Below are positions 1 through 8,717 of a stretch of 64,000 nt of DNA, in pieces. The notes under the pieces were generated by a model. The model was given only the letters and a program-made list of their open reading frames with translations, was not told the DNA's origin and made no database searches. Both the position numbers and the translations under genes were made by a program. This stretch comes from Humitalea rosea (GTDB lineage: Bacteria; Pseudomonadota; Alphaproteobacteria; Acetobacterales; Acetobacteraceae). The stretch's first letter is position 1. Every line of letters starts with the position of its first letter. The DNA lies in the NCBI RefSeq assembly GCF_003253705.1, contig NZ_QKYU01000023.1:1-64000 (forward strand), given 5' to 3'.

Positions 1-104
1 AACTGCCGCAGGCTGCATCGCCTGATGCAGCCATGAACCCACCCAGACCCGACCAGGCAACCACATCCATGACGTGAATCCGACAGGCTGCTAGGTTGAC
101 CCCT

Positions 105-872
105 ATGCGAAAACCCGCCCGGAGCGCCCCGGTTCACGACCTTCCCGCCACCACCCTGCCCGGTCCGGGCGATGCCGCCGGGATGGAAGGCACGGTGCGC
201 GCCGTCGATCGGGCGCTGGTGATCCTCAAGGCCTTCCACGAGGAGGATGGCGCGCTCACTTTGGCCGAGGTCGCGCGCCGCGCCGGGCTGCATCTGACGA
301 CGGCGCTGCGGCTGCTCGGGACGCTGGAGGGGCATGGCTTCATCACCCGCCTGCCGGCCGGCGGCTACCTGCTGGGTCCGACCCTGCTGCTGCTTGGCGA
401 TGTCTTCCGCCGCTCGCTGCGGCTGGAGGATCATGTGATGCCGGCACTCGACCGGCTGCGCGCCGAAAGCCGGGAAAGTGCGACCTTCTTCGTGCGCGAG
501 GGCGACCAGCGCCGCTGCCTGTTCCGCCTGGATTCCCCCCAGCTTGTGCGCGACCACGCGCGGGTGGGGGAGGTGCAGCCCCTCGGCCGTGGCGCGCATG
601 GCCGCGCGCTGATCGTGTTCGAGGACACCCCGCCGCCGCGGCTGCCGATCATCAGCCGGGGCGAGCGCCTGCGGGAGATCGCGGCCATCGCCGCCCCGGT
701 GCTGGATGCGACTGGCGCGGTGGTGGGCTCGGTCGGGATCTCGGTGCCGCTCTATCGCTTCGATGCCGCCGCGGAGACGCTCTGCGCGCCGCTGGTGCTG
801 CGCGAGGCGATCGCGATGACCCGCGCCATGGGCGGCGATCCCGCCCCGATCCAGGCGCTGGCTGCGAAGTGA
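105..872 (+). CDS. IclR family transcriptional regulator
   Basis: DNA-binding repressor or activator of the IclR family, about 255 residues, the usual family length. An N-terminal winged helix (about residues 30-95, with VRAVDRALVIL and LAEVARRAGLH followed by a recognition helix TTALRLLGTLE) precedes a shortened effector-binding domain ending in VGISVPLYRF. The frame could also open at a TTG at position 96; ATG 105 is preferred because AGG lies about nine bases upstream. It precedes the RutA-like monooxygenase and amidase genes on the same strand by about 150 bases and is probably their local regulator. The effector is unknown. Family assignment is firm; the regulatory target is inferred from position only. 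Confidence 0.88.
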   Translation: MRKPARSAPVHDLPATTLPGPGDAAGMEGTVRAVDRALVILKAFHEEDGALTLAEVARRAGLHLTTALRLLGTLEGHGFITRLPAGGYLLGPTLLLLGDVFRRSLRLEDHVMPALDRLRAESRESATFFVREGDQRRCLFRLDSPQLVRDHARVGEVQPLGRGAHGRALIVFEDTPPPRLPIISRGERLREIAAIAAPVLDATGAVVGSVGISVPLYRFDAAAETLCAPLVLREAIAMTRAMGGDPAPIQALAAK

Positions 873-1022
873 ACCGGGCTCGGCCGGCCTCGCGCGGCAG
901 CGCCATGGCGGCGGTGTAGCGCAGTTCCAGCGTGGCGGTCATGCGGCTCCGGGAGGGCGGTGACCCATGGCACGGCGTTTGCTGCCCTGCCTTGCTATCT
1001 TCGGTGGCCAGGGAGTTGGGCT

Positions 1023-2102
1023 ATGCAGGTTGGCGTCTTCATTCCGATCAACAACAATGGCTGGCTGACCTCCACCACCTCACCGCAGTACAAGCCAAGC
1101 TTCGCCTTGAACCAGACCATCGTGCAGCGTGCCGAACACTACGGGCTCGATTTTGCTCTCTCGATGATCAAGCTGCATGGCTTCGGTGGCCCCAGCCGCT
1201 TCTGGGATTATGGGCTGGACAGCTTCACCTTGATGGCCGGGCTCGCGGCGGTGACGACGCGGATCAAGCTCTTCGCCTCCATCGCCGTGCTGACCATGCC
1301 GCCGCCGATCGCCGCCCGCATGGCGGTGACCATCGACAGCATCGCCCCCGGCCGCTTCGGCGTGAACATCGTCTCGGGCTGGCAGAAGGCCGAATATGCC
1401 CAGATGGGCATCTGGCCGGGCGAGAAGCATTTCGCCAACCGCTACGGCTTCTGTGCCGAATACGTCACCATCATGCGCGAACTGTGGGAGACCGGGGTGT
1501 CGAACCACAAGGGCGAATTCTTCCAGATGGACGAGTGCCAGCTCCTGCCGCTGCCAAGCGCCGAGATTCCGATCATCTGCGCGGCGCAGAGCGACAAGGG
1601 CACCCGCTTCGCCGCCGAATACGGCGACTACAATTTCTGCGTCGGCTTCGGCGTGAATGAGCCGCAGCGGGTCGCGCCCTCCATCGCCCGGCTGGTCAAG
1701 GCGCGGGAGGAGACGGGGCGCGAGGTCGGCGCGCTGGTGATGCAGATGATCATCGCCGATGAGACCGACGAGGCCGCGATGGCGAAGTGGCAGCTCTATT
1801 GCGACGGCGTGGATCTGGAGGCGCTGGCCTGGCGCAACGAACAGGCGGGTGCGGACAAAAGCGCCGATCCCTTCGCCACCGCCAACCGCATGAAGCAGAA
1901 CAGCGACGTCTTCCCGACCAACCAGGGCGTCTTCGTCGGCTCCTACGCCACCGTCGCGGCGCTGCTGGACGAGATGTCGGAGATCCCCGGCCTCACCGGC
2001 GTGATGCTGACCTTCGATGATTTTGTCATCGGCATGGAGCAGTTCGGCAGCCGCATCCAGCCCTTGATGAAGAGCCGCGCGCGGGCGACCGTGGCTGCAT
2101 GA
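1023..2102 (+). CDS. RutA-like flavin-dependent monooxygenase (LLM class)
   Basis: Flavin-dependent monooxygenase of the luciferase-like superfamily, 359 residues, closely resembling pyrimidine oxygenase RutA, which oxidatively opens the uracil ring using FMNH2 and O2. Recognisable RutA-like stretches include GVFIPINNNGWL, FALSMIKLHGFGG, FTLMAGLAAVTTRIKL, GWQKAEYAQMGIWPG and GVMLTFDDF near the C-terminus. The frame is open from 960, but ATG 1023 matches the family start. Its stop overlaps the start of the amidase (ATGA at 2099-2102), so the two are translationally coupled. The rest of a rut operon (rutB to rutF) is not next to it and a flavin reductase is missing nearby. The substrate is therefore probably a cyclic amide or imide, but not proven to be uracil. 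Confidence 0.85.
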   Translation: MQVGVFIPINNNGWLTSTTSPQYKPSFALNQTIVQRAEHYGLDFALSMIKLHGFGGPSRFWDYGLDSFTLMAGLAAVTTRIKLFASIAVLTMPPPIAARMAVTIDSIAPGRFGVNIVSGWQKAEYAQMGIWPGEKHFANRYGFCAEYVTIMRELWETGVSNHKGEFFQMDECQLLPLPSAEIPIICAAQSDKGTRFAAEYGDYNFCVGFGVNEPQRVAPSIARLVKAREETGREVGALVMQMIIADETDEAAMAKWQLYCDGVDLEALAWRNEQAGADKSADPFATANRMKQNSDVFPTNQGVFVGSYATVAALLDEMSEIPGLTGVMLTFDDFVIGMEQFGSRIQPLMKSRARATVAA

Positions 2103-3724
2103 CCGAATTCCTGACCATTGCCGCGGCCGCCGATCTGATCGCCGCGCGCAGGCTGTCCCCGGTGGAACTGACCGCCGGGCTCGTCGCCCGCGCCGAGGCG
2201 ATCGATCCGCAGATCAACGCCTATCTCCGCCCCTGCTTCGATGCGGCGATGGACCAGGCCCGCGCGGCCGAGGCGGCGATCATGGCCGATGGCCCGCGTG
2301 GCGCACTGCACGGCATCCCTTATGGGCTCAAGGATGTCTATGACGCGGCGGGACTGCCGACCACCGGGCATTCGCGCTGCTACGCCGATTACGTGCCCGA
2401 GGAAGACGCCGCCACCACGGCCAGCCTGGGTGCCGCCGGCGCGGTGCTGCTGGGCAAGCTCTCGACGCATGAGGGCGCGCATGGCGGGCCGAGCTTCGAC
2501 CTCGCCTGGCCCCCGGCGCGCAATCCCTGGAACCGCGAGCATTTCACCGGCGGCTCCTCCTCCGGTTCCGGGGCGGCGGTGGCGGCGGGGCTGATGCCCT
2601 TCGCGCTCGGCACCGACACCGGTGGCTCGATCCGCAACCCCGCCGCGCTCTGCGGGCTGGTTGGGCTGAAGCCCAGCTATGGGCTGGTCAGCCGGCGCGG
2701 GGTGATGCCGAATTCCTTCAGCTATGACCACGCCGGCCCGATGACCTGGACCGTGGAGGATTGCGCCATCGTGTTGCAGGCGATCGCCGGCCACGATCCG
2801 CGCGACCCGGGCAGCGCCAGCCGCCCCATCCCCGATTATCGCGCGGCGCTGACCGGCGACATCAGGGGCCTGCGCATCGGCGTGCTGCGCCATGTGTTCG
2901 AGGAGGACACCAAGCCCGCCCCCGCCACCAAGGCGGCGCTGGAAGCCGCCTTCGACGTGCTGCGCGGCCTCGGCGCCGTGCTGGAGGACGCGCGCATCCG
3001 CCCCATGGGCGAATACTTCGACGTGAAGGTCGTCGCCGCCGAAAGCGAGATCTTCTCCGTCCATGAAAAGGCCCTGCGCGAACGCCCGAATGATTTCGGC
3101 GAGGATTTCCTCGCCCGCATCCTGCCGGCGGTGATGATCCGCGGCACCGATTACGTTGCGGCCCAGCGCCTGCGCCGCGTCATGCTGGCGGAGTTCGAGG
3201 CGCTTTACGCGCGCTACGATGTGCTGGTCACCGCGGCACCCAGCATCGCGCCGCGATTGGACGCCTGGCGGCCGATCCATTTCTGGCGCAGCCATTCCTC
3301 GCTGGTCACCGCCTTCAATGTCTCCGCCGGCCCCGCGCTGGTGCAATGCATCGGCTATGAGCAGGGGCTGCCGATCGCCATGCAGATCGTGGGCCGGCCC
3401 TTCGACGAGACGATGGTGCTGCGCGTCGCCGATGCCTATGAGCGCGCCACGCCCTGGCGCGCGACGCGCCCGATGCTGGACCCCAAGGCGGAATTTTCCA
3501 CCGCGCTGCCGCCGGTGCCGGACCCCGAGCCGGTGACGATCGGCCAGGCGGAGCAGGATGAGCTGCGCCTGCTCTGCGCGCGCGCCGGGGTGACCAAGCT
3601 GAACGACCGCAATTTTCGGCATCTGTGTTCGGCGGCACCGCTGATGCGCGCGATGCTGGACCGGCTGCAGCGCCCGGCGCGCTTTGCCGATGAGCCGGTC
3701 AACGTCTTTCAATATCTCGGATGA
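2099..3724 (+). CDS. Amidase signature family hydrolase
   Basis: Amidase signature enzyme of 541 residues that hydrolyses a C-N amide bond in the cytoplasm. The Ser-cisSer-Lys triad is visible: Lys78 in GIPYGLKDVYD, cis-Ser153 in GGSSSGSGAAVAAG and nucleophile Ser177 in GTDTGGSIRNPA. After the amidase core (about residues 1-465) there is a roughly 70-residue C-terminal extension. The start ATG overlaps the stop of the RutA-like gene by four bases. In this two-enzyme operon the amidase plausibly cleaves the open-chain ureide or amide made by the monooxygenase, replacing the isochorismatase-like RutB. That role is inferred. It is less likely to be GatA, because no gatB or gatC accompanies it. 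Confidence 0.85.
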   Translation: MTEFLTIAAAADLIAARRLSPVELTAGLVARAEAIDPQINAYLRPCFDAAMDQARAAEAAIMADGPRGALHGIPYGLKDVYDAAGLPTTGHSRCYADYVPEEDAATTASLGAAGAVLLGKLSTHEGAHGGPSFDLAWPPARNPWNREHFTGGSSSGSGAAVAAGLMPFALGTDTGGSIRNPAALCGLVGLKPSYGLVSRRGVMPNSFSYDHAGPMTWTVEDCAIVLQAIAGHDPRDPGSASRPIPDYRAALTGDIRGLRIGVLRHVFEEDTKPAPATKAALEAAFDVLRGLGAVLEDARIRPMGEYFDVKVVAAESEIFSVHEKALRERPNDFGEDFLARILPAVMIRGTDYVAAQRLRRVMLAEFEALYARYDVLVTAAPSIAPRLDAWRPIHFWRSHSSLVTAFNVSAGPALVQCIGYEQGLPIAMQIVGRPFDETMVLRVADAYERATPWRATRPMLDPKAEFSTALPPVPDPEPVTIGQAEQDELRLLCARAGVTKLNDRNFRHLCSAAPLMRAMLDRLQRPARFADEPVNVFQYLG

Positions 3725-4027
3725 CGCCGCCTGCCGAGGCGGTGGTGGACATCATCGGCCGTGCGCGGTTCCGTCCGGCGCTGCAAGGCTACCTGCCGCG
3801 CTAGCGCCGCCGACCGCCGATCATCGGAGTAAAGCCTCCCATTCGGGCCCCGGCGGAGGAAAAGGGGTACTCCCAAAACCCCATTAGGCAACCGGCCCCG
3901 ACCTGCCACCATGGCCGCGCCGTTACACGCGCCGCATTCGACCGGATGGTTTGCCGCTGAAACCTTTCCTGCTGGCTGCAGAGGAGATCGGGGCTGTCTG
4001 GCGCCCATGTTCAGGAGAGATGCAGCA
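3725..4027. other. Intergenic region between amidase operon and glycan cluster
   Basis: About 300 bases without a convincing gene. Immediately after the amidase stop there is a short GC hairpin (CCGCCT at 3727-3732, AGGCGG at 3737-3742, four-base loop) that may help end transcription, although no T-run follows. Further on there is a small A-rich segment around 3858-3890 where a promoter for the flippase operon could lie; no clear -35/-10 pair is seen. The flippase frame is open back to 3911, but the ribosome binding site favours a later start. Confidence 0.4.
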
Positions 4028-5299
4028 GTGTGGACCAAGCTTCATCTGGCACGGGCCTCCTGGACGTTGATCGACCAGGGGATCGTCAGCGCCGGCACCT
4101 TCGTCATCAACGTGATCCTGGCGCGATGGCTGTCCCAGCCGGATTACGGGACCTTCGCGCTGGTGTTCAGCGGCATCTTCACCTTGCAGCTGTTCACCAA
4201 TTCGCTGTTGTTCCATCCGCTTCAGGTCAGGCTCGTCATCACCAGGCCGGAAGATCAGGCACGGCTGCTGAGCGCCAGCCTGATCCTGCTCACCATCCTC
4301 TCGCTCGGGCTTGGCGCGGTGCTGTTCGTCAGCCTGTTCTGGATCGGCCGCAGCGACCTTCTGCTGCCCGCGATGATCTGTTTCCTGCTCGGCCAGATCC
4401 AGGAAGCGCTGCGGCGGGGCCTGCATGCGACCTTCCGGCACCGGGCGGCGGTGCTGGGCGACAGCATCAGCGTGGGTGGCAGGACTCTCCTGATCCTCGG
4501 CCTCGCCTTGGCCGATGCGCTGACGCTTGAGGATGCGCTGATCAGCATGGCCGCGGCGTCCGGGATCGCGGCATTGGTGCAGGCGTTCCAGCTCGATCTG
4601 CGGCGCCGCGGACCCTTCCGGCTGGGCACGACCCTGGCGGAGTATTGGTCCTTGGGTGGCCTTTGGTCGCTGGGCAATGCGCTGCTGTCATCGCTGCGCC
4701 TGCAGATCCCGCTCTGGGCCTTGGCGATCGGCGCGGGCTCGGCCGCGGCTGCCTCGTTTCAGGCGGCGATGAATGTGGCGAACCTGTGCAATCCGATCAT
4801 CGTGGGCCTTGCGAATATCATTCCGCAGACGGCGGCGCAGGCCAGGGTGAAGGGCAACGCCCATGCCTGGCGGGCCACGCGGGTCTATGTGGTGCTCACC
4901 ATCCTGCCGCTCGCGCTGTATTCCGGCGCGGTGCTTGTCGCCCCCGAACTGAGCCTGCGGCTGCTGTACGGTGCGCAGTCCGAGTATCTGGGCCTGACCG
5001 AGGCGGTGCGGCTGCTGGTCATCGCGGGCCTCGCGGCGACACTGACCGAAGTCGTGATCGCCTTCCTGCATGGCATCGGCGAGGTGCCATCGGCGCTCGC
5101 GATCAATGCCATTGGTACAGTGGCGACGCTGGTGCTCGCCGTGGTGCTGATCGCCGATCTCGGGCTGACCGGAAGCTGCCTTGCCCTCATCGGGGGGAGT
5201 GCCGCGCGGCTGGTCGCGGCGCATTACGTATTGACCCAGGCCACGGCGGAACTCGGCCGCTACGGCCGGGCCGAACCCGGCCGCGGACATTCGACATGA
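4028..5299 (+). CDS. Oligosaccharide flippase / polysaccharide export membrane protein
   Basis: Integral membrane protein of the MATE-like polysaccharide transporter (Wzx/PST) type, about 423 residues with repeated hydrophobic segments throughout, for example WTLIDQGIVSAGTFVINVILARW at the start, LILLTILSLGLGAVLFVSLF in the first half and the C-terminal LVLAVVLIADLGLTG. It would move a lipid-linked glycan or a similar amphiphile across the inner membrane. GTG 4028 is preferred because AGGAG sits at 4013-4017, ten bases upstream; ATG 4007 and 3911 are in-frame alternatives. Its stop overlaps the next gene, a GT2 glycosyltransferase (ATGA), so the two are coupled and open the glycan cluster. 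The substrate is unknown. Confidence 0.8.
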   Translation: MWTKLHLARASWTLIDQGIVSAGTFVINVILARWLSQPDYGTFALVFSGIFTLQLFTNSLLFHPLQVRLVITRPEDQARLLSASLILLTILSLGLGAVLFVSLFWIGRSDLLLPAMICFLLGQIQEALRRGLHATFRHRAAVLGDSISVGGRTLLILGLALADALTLEDALISMAAASGIAALVQAFQLDLRRRGPFRLGTTLAEYWSLGGLWSLGNALLSSLRLQIPLWALAIGAGSAAAASFQAAMNVANLCNPIIVGLANIIPQTAAQARVKGNAHAWRATRVYVVLTILPLALYSGAVLVAPELSLRLLYGAQSEYLGLTEAVRLLVIAGLAATLTEVVIAFLHGIGEVPSALAINAIGTVATLVLAVVLIADLGLTGSCLALIGGSAARLVAAHYVLTQATAELGRYGRAEPGRGHST

Positions 5300-6108
5300 T
5301 CGTGACCGTGGTGACACCGACGTTGAATGCCGTCGCCTATCTGAAGGAATGCATTGAATCCGTGCGTGGGAACGCCTCCGGCGGGATCGAGGTCGAACAC
5401 ATCATCGCCGATGGCGGCAGCACCGACGGCACGCCGGAACAGGCGGCGGCCTGCGGCGTGCGGGTGCTGAGCCGGCCAGGCAGCGGCCTGTTCGAACGGA
5501 TCAACCAAGCCTCCATGATGGCGTCGGGAGAGTTGATCGGCTACCTGGGCGCCGATGATGTGATGTTGCCCGGCGCCCTGGCCGCGGTCGTTGGCGCCTA
5601 TGCCCGCGGCAGCCGGCGCTGGGTCGTCGGCGGCATCCGCTGGATCGATGAGGAGGGGCGAAGCCTCGGCGGACTCGCGGCACCCCCGAGCTGGATCACG
5701 CCGCGCATGCATGTCAGCCTCGGCTGGAATCCGATCATGCTGATAGGGACTTACTTCTCGCGTGATTTTTTTGCGCAGCTTGGCGGATATGACGTCGATT
5801 ACCAGGTGAGCGGCGATTACGAGATGCTCGCCCGTGCCCTGTCGAGCGCACCCTACACACGGCTCGCCGTACCCGTGGCCTGCTTCCGAAGGACCGGGTT
5901 GAATCTCAGCGCGGTGCGCCATGTCCGGGGCATGCAGGAAAACCAGATGATCCTGTCGCGGTTCCGCCCGAAGTCGGAGCTGGAGCGCCAAGGCTGGCGC
6001 TATGGCATGAAGCTTTGGCTCAACCTGAGCAATCCCGAATGGCTGGCCTGCAAGCTCGCCGAACGCTGCGGCCTGCGTCCGCGCTCCCAACACGTCCTGC
6101 ATTTCTGA
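5296..6108 (+). CDS. Family 2 glycosyltransferase
   Basis: Cytoplasmic or membrane-associated glycosyltransferase with a GT-A fold, 270 residues. It begins with the typical VTVVTPTLNAVAYLKECIES strand-loop, has the nucleotide-binding IIADGGSTDGT motif around residue 45 and GYLGADDVML as the DxD-like metal site near residue 80, then a WNPIMLIGTYFSRDFF acceptor-side segment. It resembles WcaA/RfaG-neighbour GT2 enzymes that add a single sugar to a lipid-linked intermediate. The ATG overlaps the flippase stop, giving a two-gene unit. The donor is probably the nucleotide sugar made by the genes downstream, which is an inference from context. Confidence 0.85.
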   Translation: MIVTVVTPTLNAVAYLKECIESVRGNASGGIEVEHIIADGGSTDGTPEQAAACGVRVLSRPGSGLFERINQASMMASGELIGYLGADDVMLPGALAAVVGAYARGSRRWVVGGIRWIDEEGRSLGGLAAPPSWITPRMHVSLGWNPIMLIGTYFSRDFFAQLGGYDVDYQVSGDYEMLARALSSAPYTRLAVPVACFRRTGLNLSAVRHVRGMQENQMILSRFRPKSELERQGWRYGMKLWLNLSNPEWLACKLAERCGLRPRSQHVLHF

Positions 6109-6297
6109 ACGCCGACGCCCTATTGCCCGCGCGACCCCGATAGTCCCGATCGGCGCGAATGGGCTACCCCCGATGCCGAATTCATCGACGTCCCAGCCAG
6201 CGCATAATGCCCATGGGGCCGAGAGAAGAAGCAGCAACCAGTGTCCCCCGGATACACCTGCTCAACGCCGCCGGGCGTGCGATCAAGGGACATAGGA

Positions 6298-7377
6298 ATG
6301 GACAGCCACATCGCTACGGCACTACCGCGTGACGTCCACACTGCGGAGGTGCGCGGCTCGCCGGGCGCTGGCCGGCTGCGGCCCGGCGACCGCGTCACGC
6401 TGCGTCCGCCGGCGGAGATCCTGGCGGGCCTGGCGACGCGGCAGGACATGCCGTTCATGCCCGAGATGCTGCAGTTCTATGGACGGGCCTTCACCGTCGC
6501 CAAACGGGTCGAGAAGATCTGCGACACCATCTGCCCCGTTGCCAGCCGGCGCATGCAGGGCACCGTCTATCTGGAGGAGCTGCGCTGCGATGGCAGCGCG
6601 CATGGTGGATGCCAGGCCGAGTGCCGCCTCTATTGGCGGGAGGAGTGGCTGGCGCGCCTGAACCCGGACGCATCGCCGCGCAGGCCCGATGATGCGGAGG
6701 TGGCGGCCTTGCGTGCCGCAATCGAGGCCAACATCCATCCGCCCGGCGCGCCTGGCCTGTTCCGTTGCCAGGTGACCGAAGCACGCCGCGCGACGACGGC
6801 GCTTCCCGATTGGGATCTGCGGCAATACCTACGCGAGGTCACCAGCGGCAATACAACGCCCGGCCACGTGCTGCGCGTCGGCTTGCGCGCCATGCCGCAG
6901 GAACTCGTGCGGCTGGCCCGCAGCGCGACCCCGGCCGCGCTGCGCCCGATGGCCCGCGGATTGCGGGCGCGGATGCATCCCTCGGCCGCGCAACGCGAAC
7001 GGCCCGCGCCGCTGGGGCTGCAAGCGGGGGAATGGGTGGAGGTGCGTTCGGCGGCCGAGATCAGGCGGACGCTGGACGCGCGCGGCTTCAACCGCGGCCT
7101 GTCCTTCTCCGGCCCCGAGATGCTGCCCGCCTGTGGCAAACGGTTTCGTGTACGCGCGCGCGTCAACCGCATCATCGATGAGCCGACCGGGCGGATGCTC
7201 GAGATGAAGCATGACTGCATCACGCTGGAAGGGCTGGTCTGCACCGGTGACCGCTCGGCCGGCCGTTGGTTCTGTTCGCGCGAAATCTATCCGTACTGGC
7301 GCGAGGCCTGGCTGAAACGCCCGAATGACCCCGAACCCGGCCCGTCAATGACGCCGCATCCGCCATCAGCGTCATGA
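6298..7377 (+). CDS. Uncharacterised protein with a duplicated Cys-containing YWRE domain
   Basis: A 359-residue soluble protein that I do not recognise. It carries the same roughly 95-residue domain twice, at about residues 28-120 and 242-341. Both copies start with a PGDxVxxRxxxEI-like strand-helix, continue through a GRAFTVAKRV or GKRFRVRARV strand, then LEELRCDG or LEGLVCTG, a later Cys and finally YWREEWL or YWREAWL. The conserved cysteines suggest a metal site or disulfides. The linker between the copies is Arg-rich. The start ATG 6298 follows an AGGGA-like site; the frame is open from a GTG at 6241. The stop overlaps the methyltransferase start, so it belongs to the same operon. No function is claimed. 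Confidence 0.7.
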   Translation: MDSHIATALPRDVHTAEVRGSPGAGRLRPGDRVTLRPPAEILAGLATRQDMPFMPEMLQFYGRAFTVAKRVEKICDTICPVASRRMQGTVYLEELRCDGSAHGGCQAECRLYWREEWLARLNPDASPRRPDDAEVAALRAAIEANIHPPGAPGLFRCQVTEARRATTALPDWDLRQYLREVTSGNTTPGHVLRVGLRAMPQELVRLARSATPAALRPMARGLRARMHPSAAQRERPAPLGLQAGEWVEVRSAAEIRRTLDARGFNRGLSFSGPEMLPACGKRFRVRARVNRIIDEPTGRMLEMKHDCITLEGLVCTGDRSAGRWFCSREIYPYWREAWLKRPNDPEPGPSMTPHPPSAS

Positions 7378-8717
7378 AAGGATTCGACGCCATGCAAGAC
7401 TGGTCCAGCCTGCCCGGCGGGGAGGTGGCCCCTGCGGCCACGAGGCCCGCGCGAAGGCCTGCGGGAACGAGCCGTTGCCGCGCCTGCGGCGGCACGCTGC
7501 ATCCCTGGGTGGACCTCGGCATGTCGCCCTTGTGCGAAAGCTTCCTGAGCGCCGAGCAACGTGACGCCGCCGAGATATTCTATCCGCTGAAGGCGCAGGT
7601 CTGTGACACCTGCTGGCTGGCCCAGCTTGGCGAATATGTTTCGCCAGAAACCATCTTTGATGAATATGCCTACTTCTCCTCCTATTCGGAGGCATGGATG
7701 GCGCATGCCGCGGATTATGTGGGCGCGGTTGTCGCACGCTACGGGTTGGACGCGCAGAGCCAGGTCATCGAGGTCGCCAGCAATGATGGCTACCTGCTGC
7801 GCAACTTCGTGGCGCGTGGCATCCCGTGCCTCGGGATCGAGCCCGCCCGGAATGTCGCGATCGCCGCCGAGGCCGCGGGTGTTCCGACACGCGTCGCCTA
7901 CTTCGGCACGACCCTTGCGGCCAGCCTGGCCGACGAGGGCTTGCGCGCCGATCTGGTGATCGGCAACAATGTGCTGGCGCAGGTGCCGGATCTGAACGAC
8001 TTCACCGCCGGACTGCGCCATGTTCTGAAGCCAGAGGGCGTGCTGACGCTCGAATTCCCGCATCTGGCCAGGCTGATCGAGGGCAACCAGTTCGACACCA
8101 TCTATCACGAGCATTTCTCGTATTTCTCGCTCGCTTCGATCGATCATCTGTTCGCGGCGCATGGTCTGCGCGTCTTCGATGTGGAGGAGGTGTGGACGCA
8201 TGGCGGATCGTTGCGGATTTACGCGGCGCTGGAGGGCAGCGCCCATGTCGAACGTGACGCGGTCGGCAAGCTGCGGGTGCGGGAAGCGGCGGGCGGCGTG
8301 CGCGATCTCGCGAGCTACGCGGCCTTCGCGCGACGGGTCGAGGAGACCAAGGACGCGCTGCTGACCCTGCTGATCGGCTTGAAGCGCCAGGGCGCCCGGG
8401 TGGCGGGGTATGGCGCGCCCGGCAAGGGCAACACGCTTCTCAACTACTGCGGCATACGCGGCGATCTTCTGGCTTTCACCGTCGATCGCAACCCCTACAA
8501 ATGGGGCCGGTTCCTCCCGGGGACGCACATCCCGGTGCTGCCGCCCACGGCCATCCAGGAAGAGCGGCCGGATTACGTGCTGATCCTGCCGTGGAACCTG
8601 AAGGATGAGATCGCGCGGCAACTCGCCCCGATCCGTGAGTGGGGGGGGCAACTCATCGTGCCGATTCCCCACCCGGAGATTCTCCCTTGGCCTGTCGATA
8701 AGGAAGCGATGCTATGA
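7374..8717 (+). CDS. SAM-dependent sugar C-methyltransferase (TylC3/NovU-like)
   Basis: Three-part methyltransferase of 447 residues matching the NDP-hexose C-methyltransferase architecture. An N-terminal zinc-binding module has Cys35/Cys38 (CRACGG) and Cys77/Cys80 (CDTCW), followed by a class I SAM-binding domain with VIEVASNDGYLL at about residues 131-142, and a C-terminal substrate domain containing VAGYGAPGKGNTLLNYCG. Family members methylate C-3 (or a similar carbon) of a 4-keto sugar nucleotide. The start overlaps the preceding stop (ATGA) and the end overlaps the cytidylyltransferase start, so all are coupled. The product is likely a branched-chain sugar; the precise position cannot be read from the sequence. 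Confidence 0.85.
   Translation: MKGFDAMQDWSSLPGGEVAPAATRPARRPAGTSRCRACGGTLHPWVDLGMSPLCESFLSAEQRDAAEIFYPLKAQVCDTCWLAQLGEYVSPETIFDEYAYFSSYSEAWMAHAADYVGAVVARYGLDAQSQVIEVASNDGYLLRNFVARGIPCLGIEPARNVAIAAEAAGVPTRVAYFGTTLAASLADEGLRADLVIGNNVLAQVPDLNDFTAGLRHVLKPEGVLTLEFPHLARLIEGNQFDTIYHEHFSYFSLASIDHLFAAHGLRVFDVEEVWTHGGSLRIYAALEGSAHVERDAVGKLRVREAAGGVRDLASYAAFARRVEETKDALLTLLIGLKRQGARVAGYGAPGKGNTLLNYCGIRGDLLAFTVDRNPYKWGRFLPGTHIPVLPPTAIQEERPDYVLILPWNLKDEIARQLAPIREWGGQLIVPIPHPEILPWPVDKEAML

Noticed and set aside
2099-3724. The amidase considered as GatA of the tRNA amidotransferase
   Set aside because: gatB and gatC are not nearby, the gene is coupled to a RutA-like monooxygenase, and the C-terminal extension is not typical of GatA.
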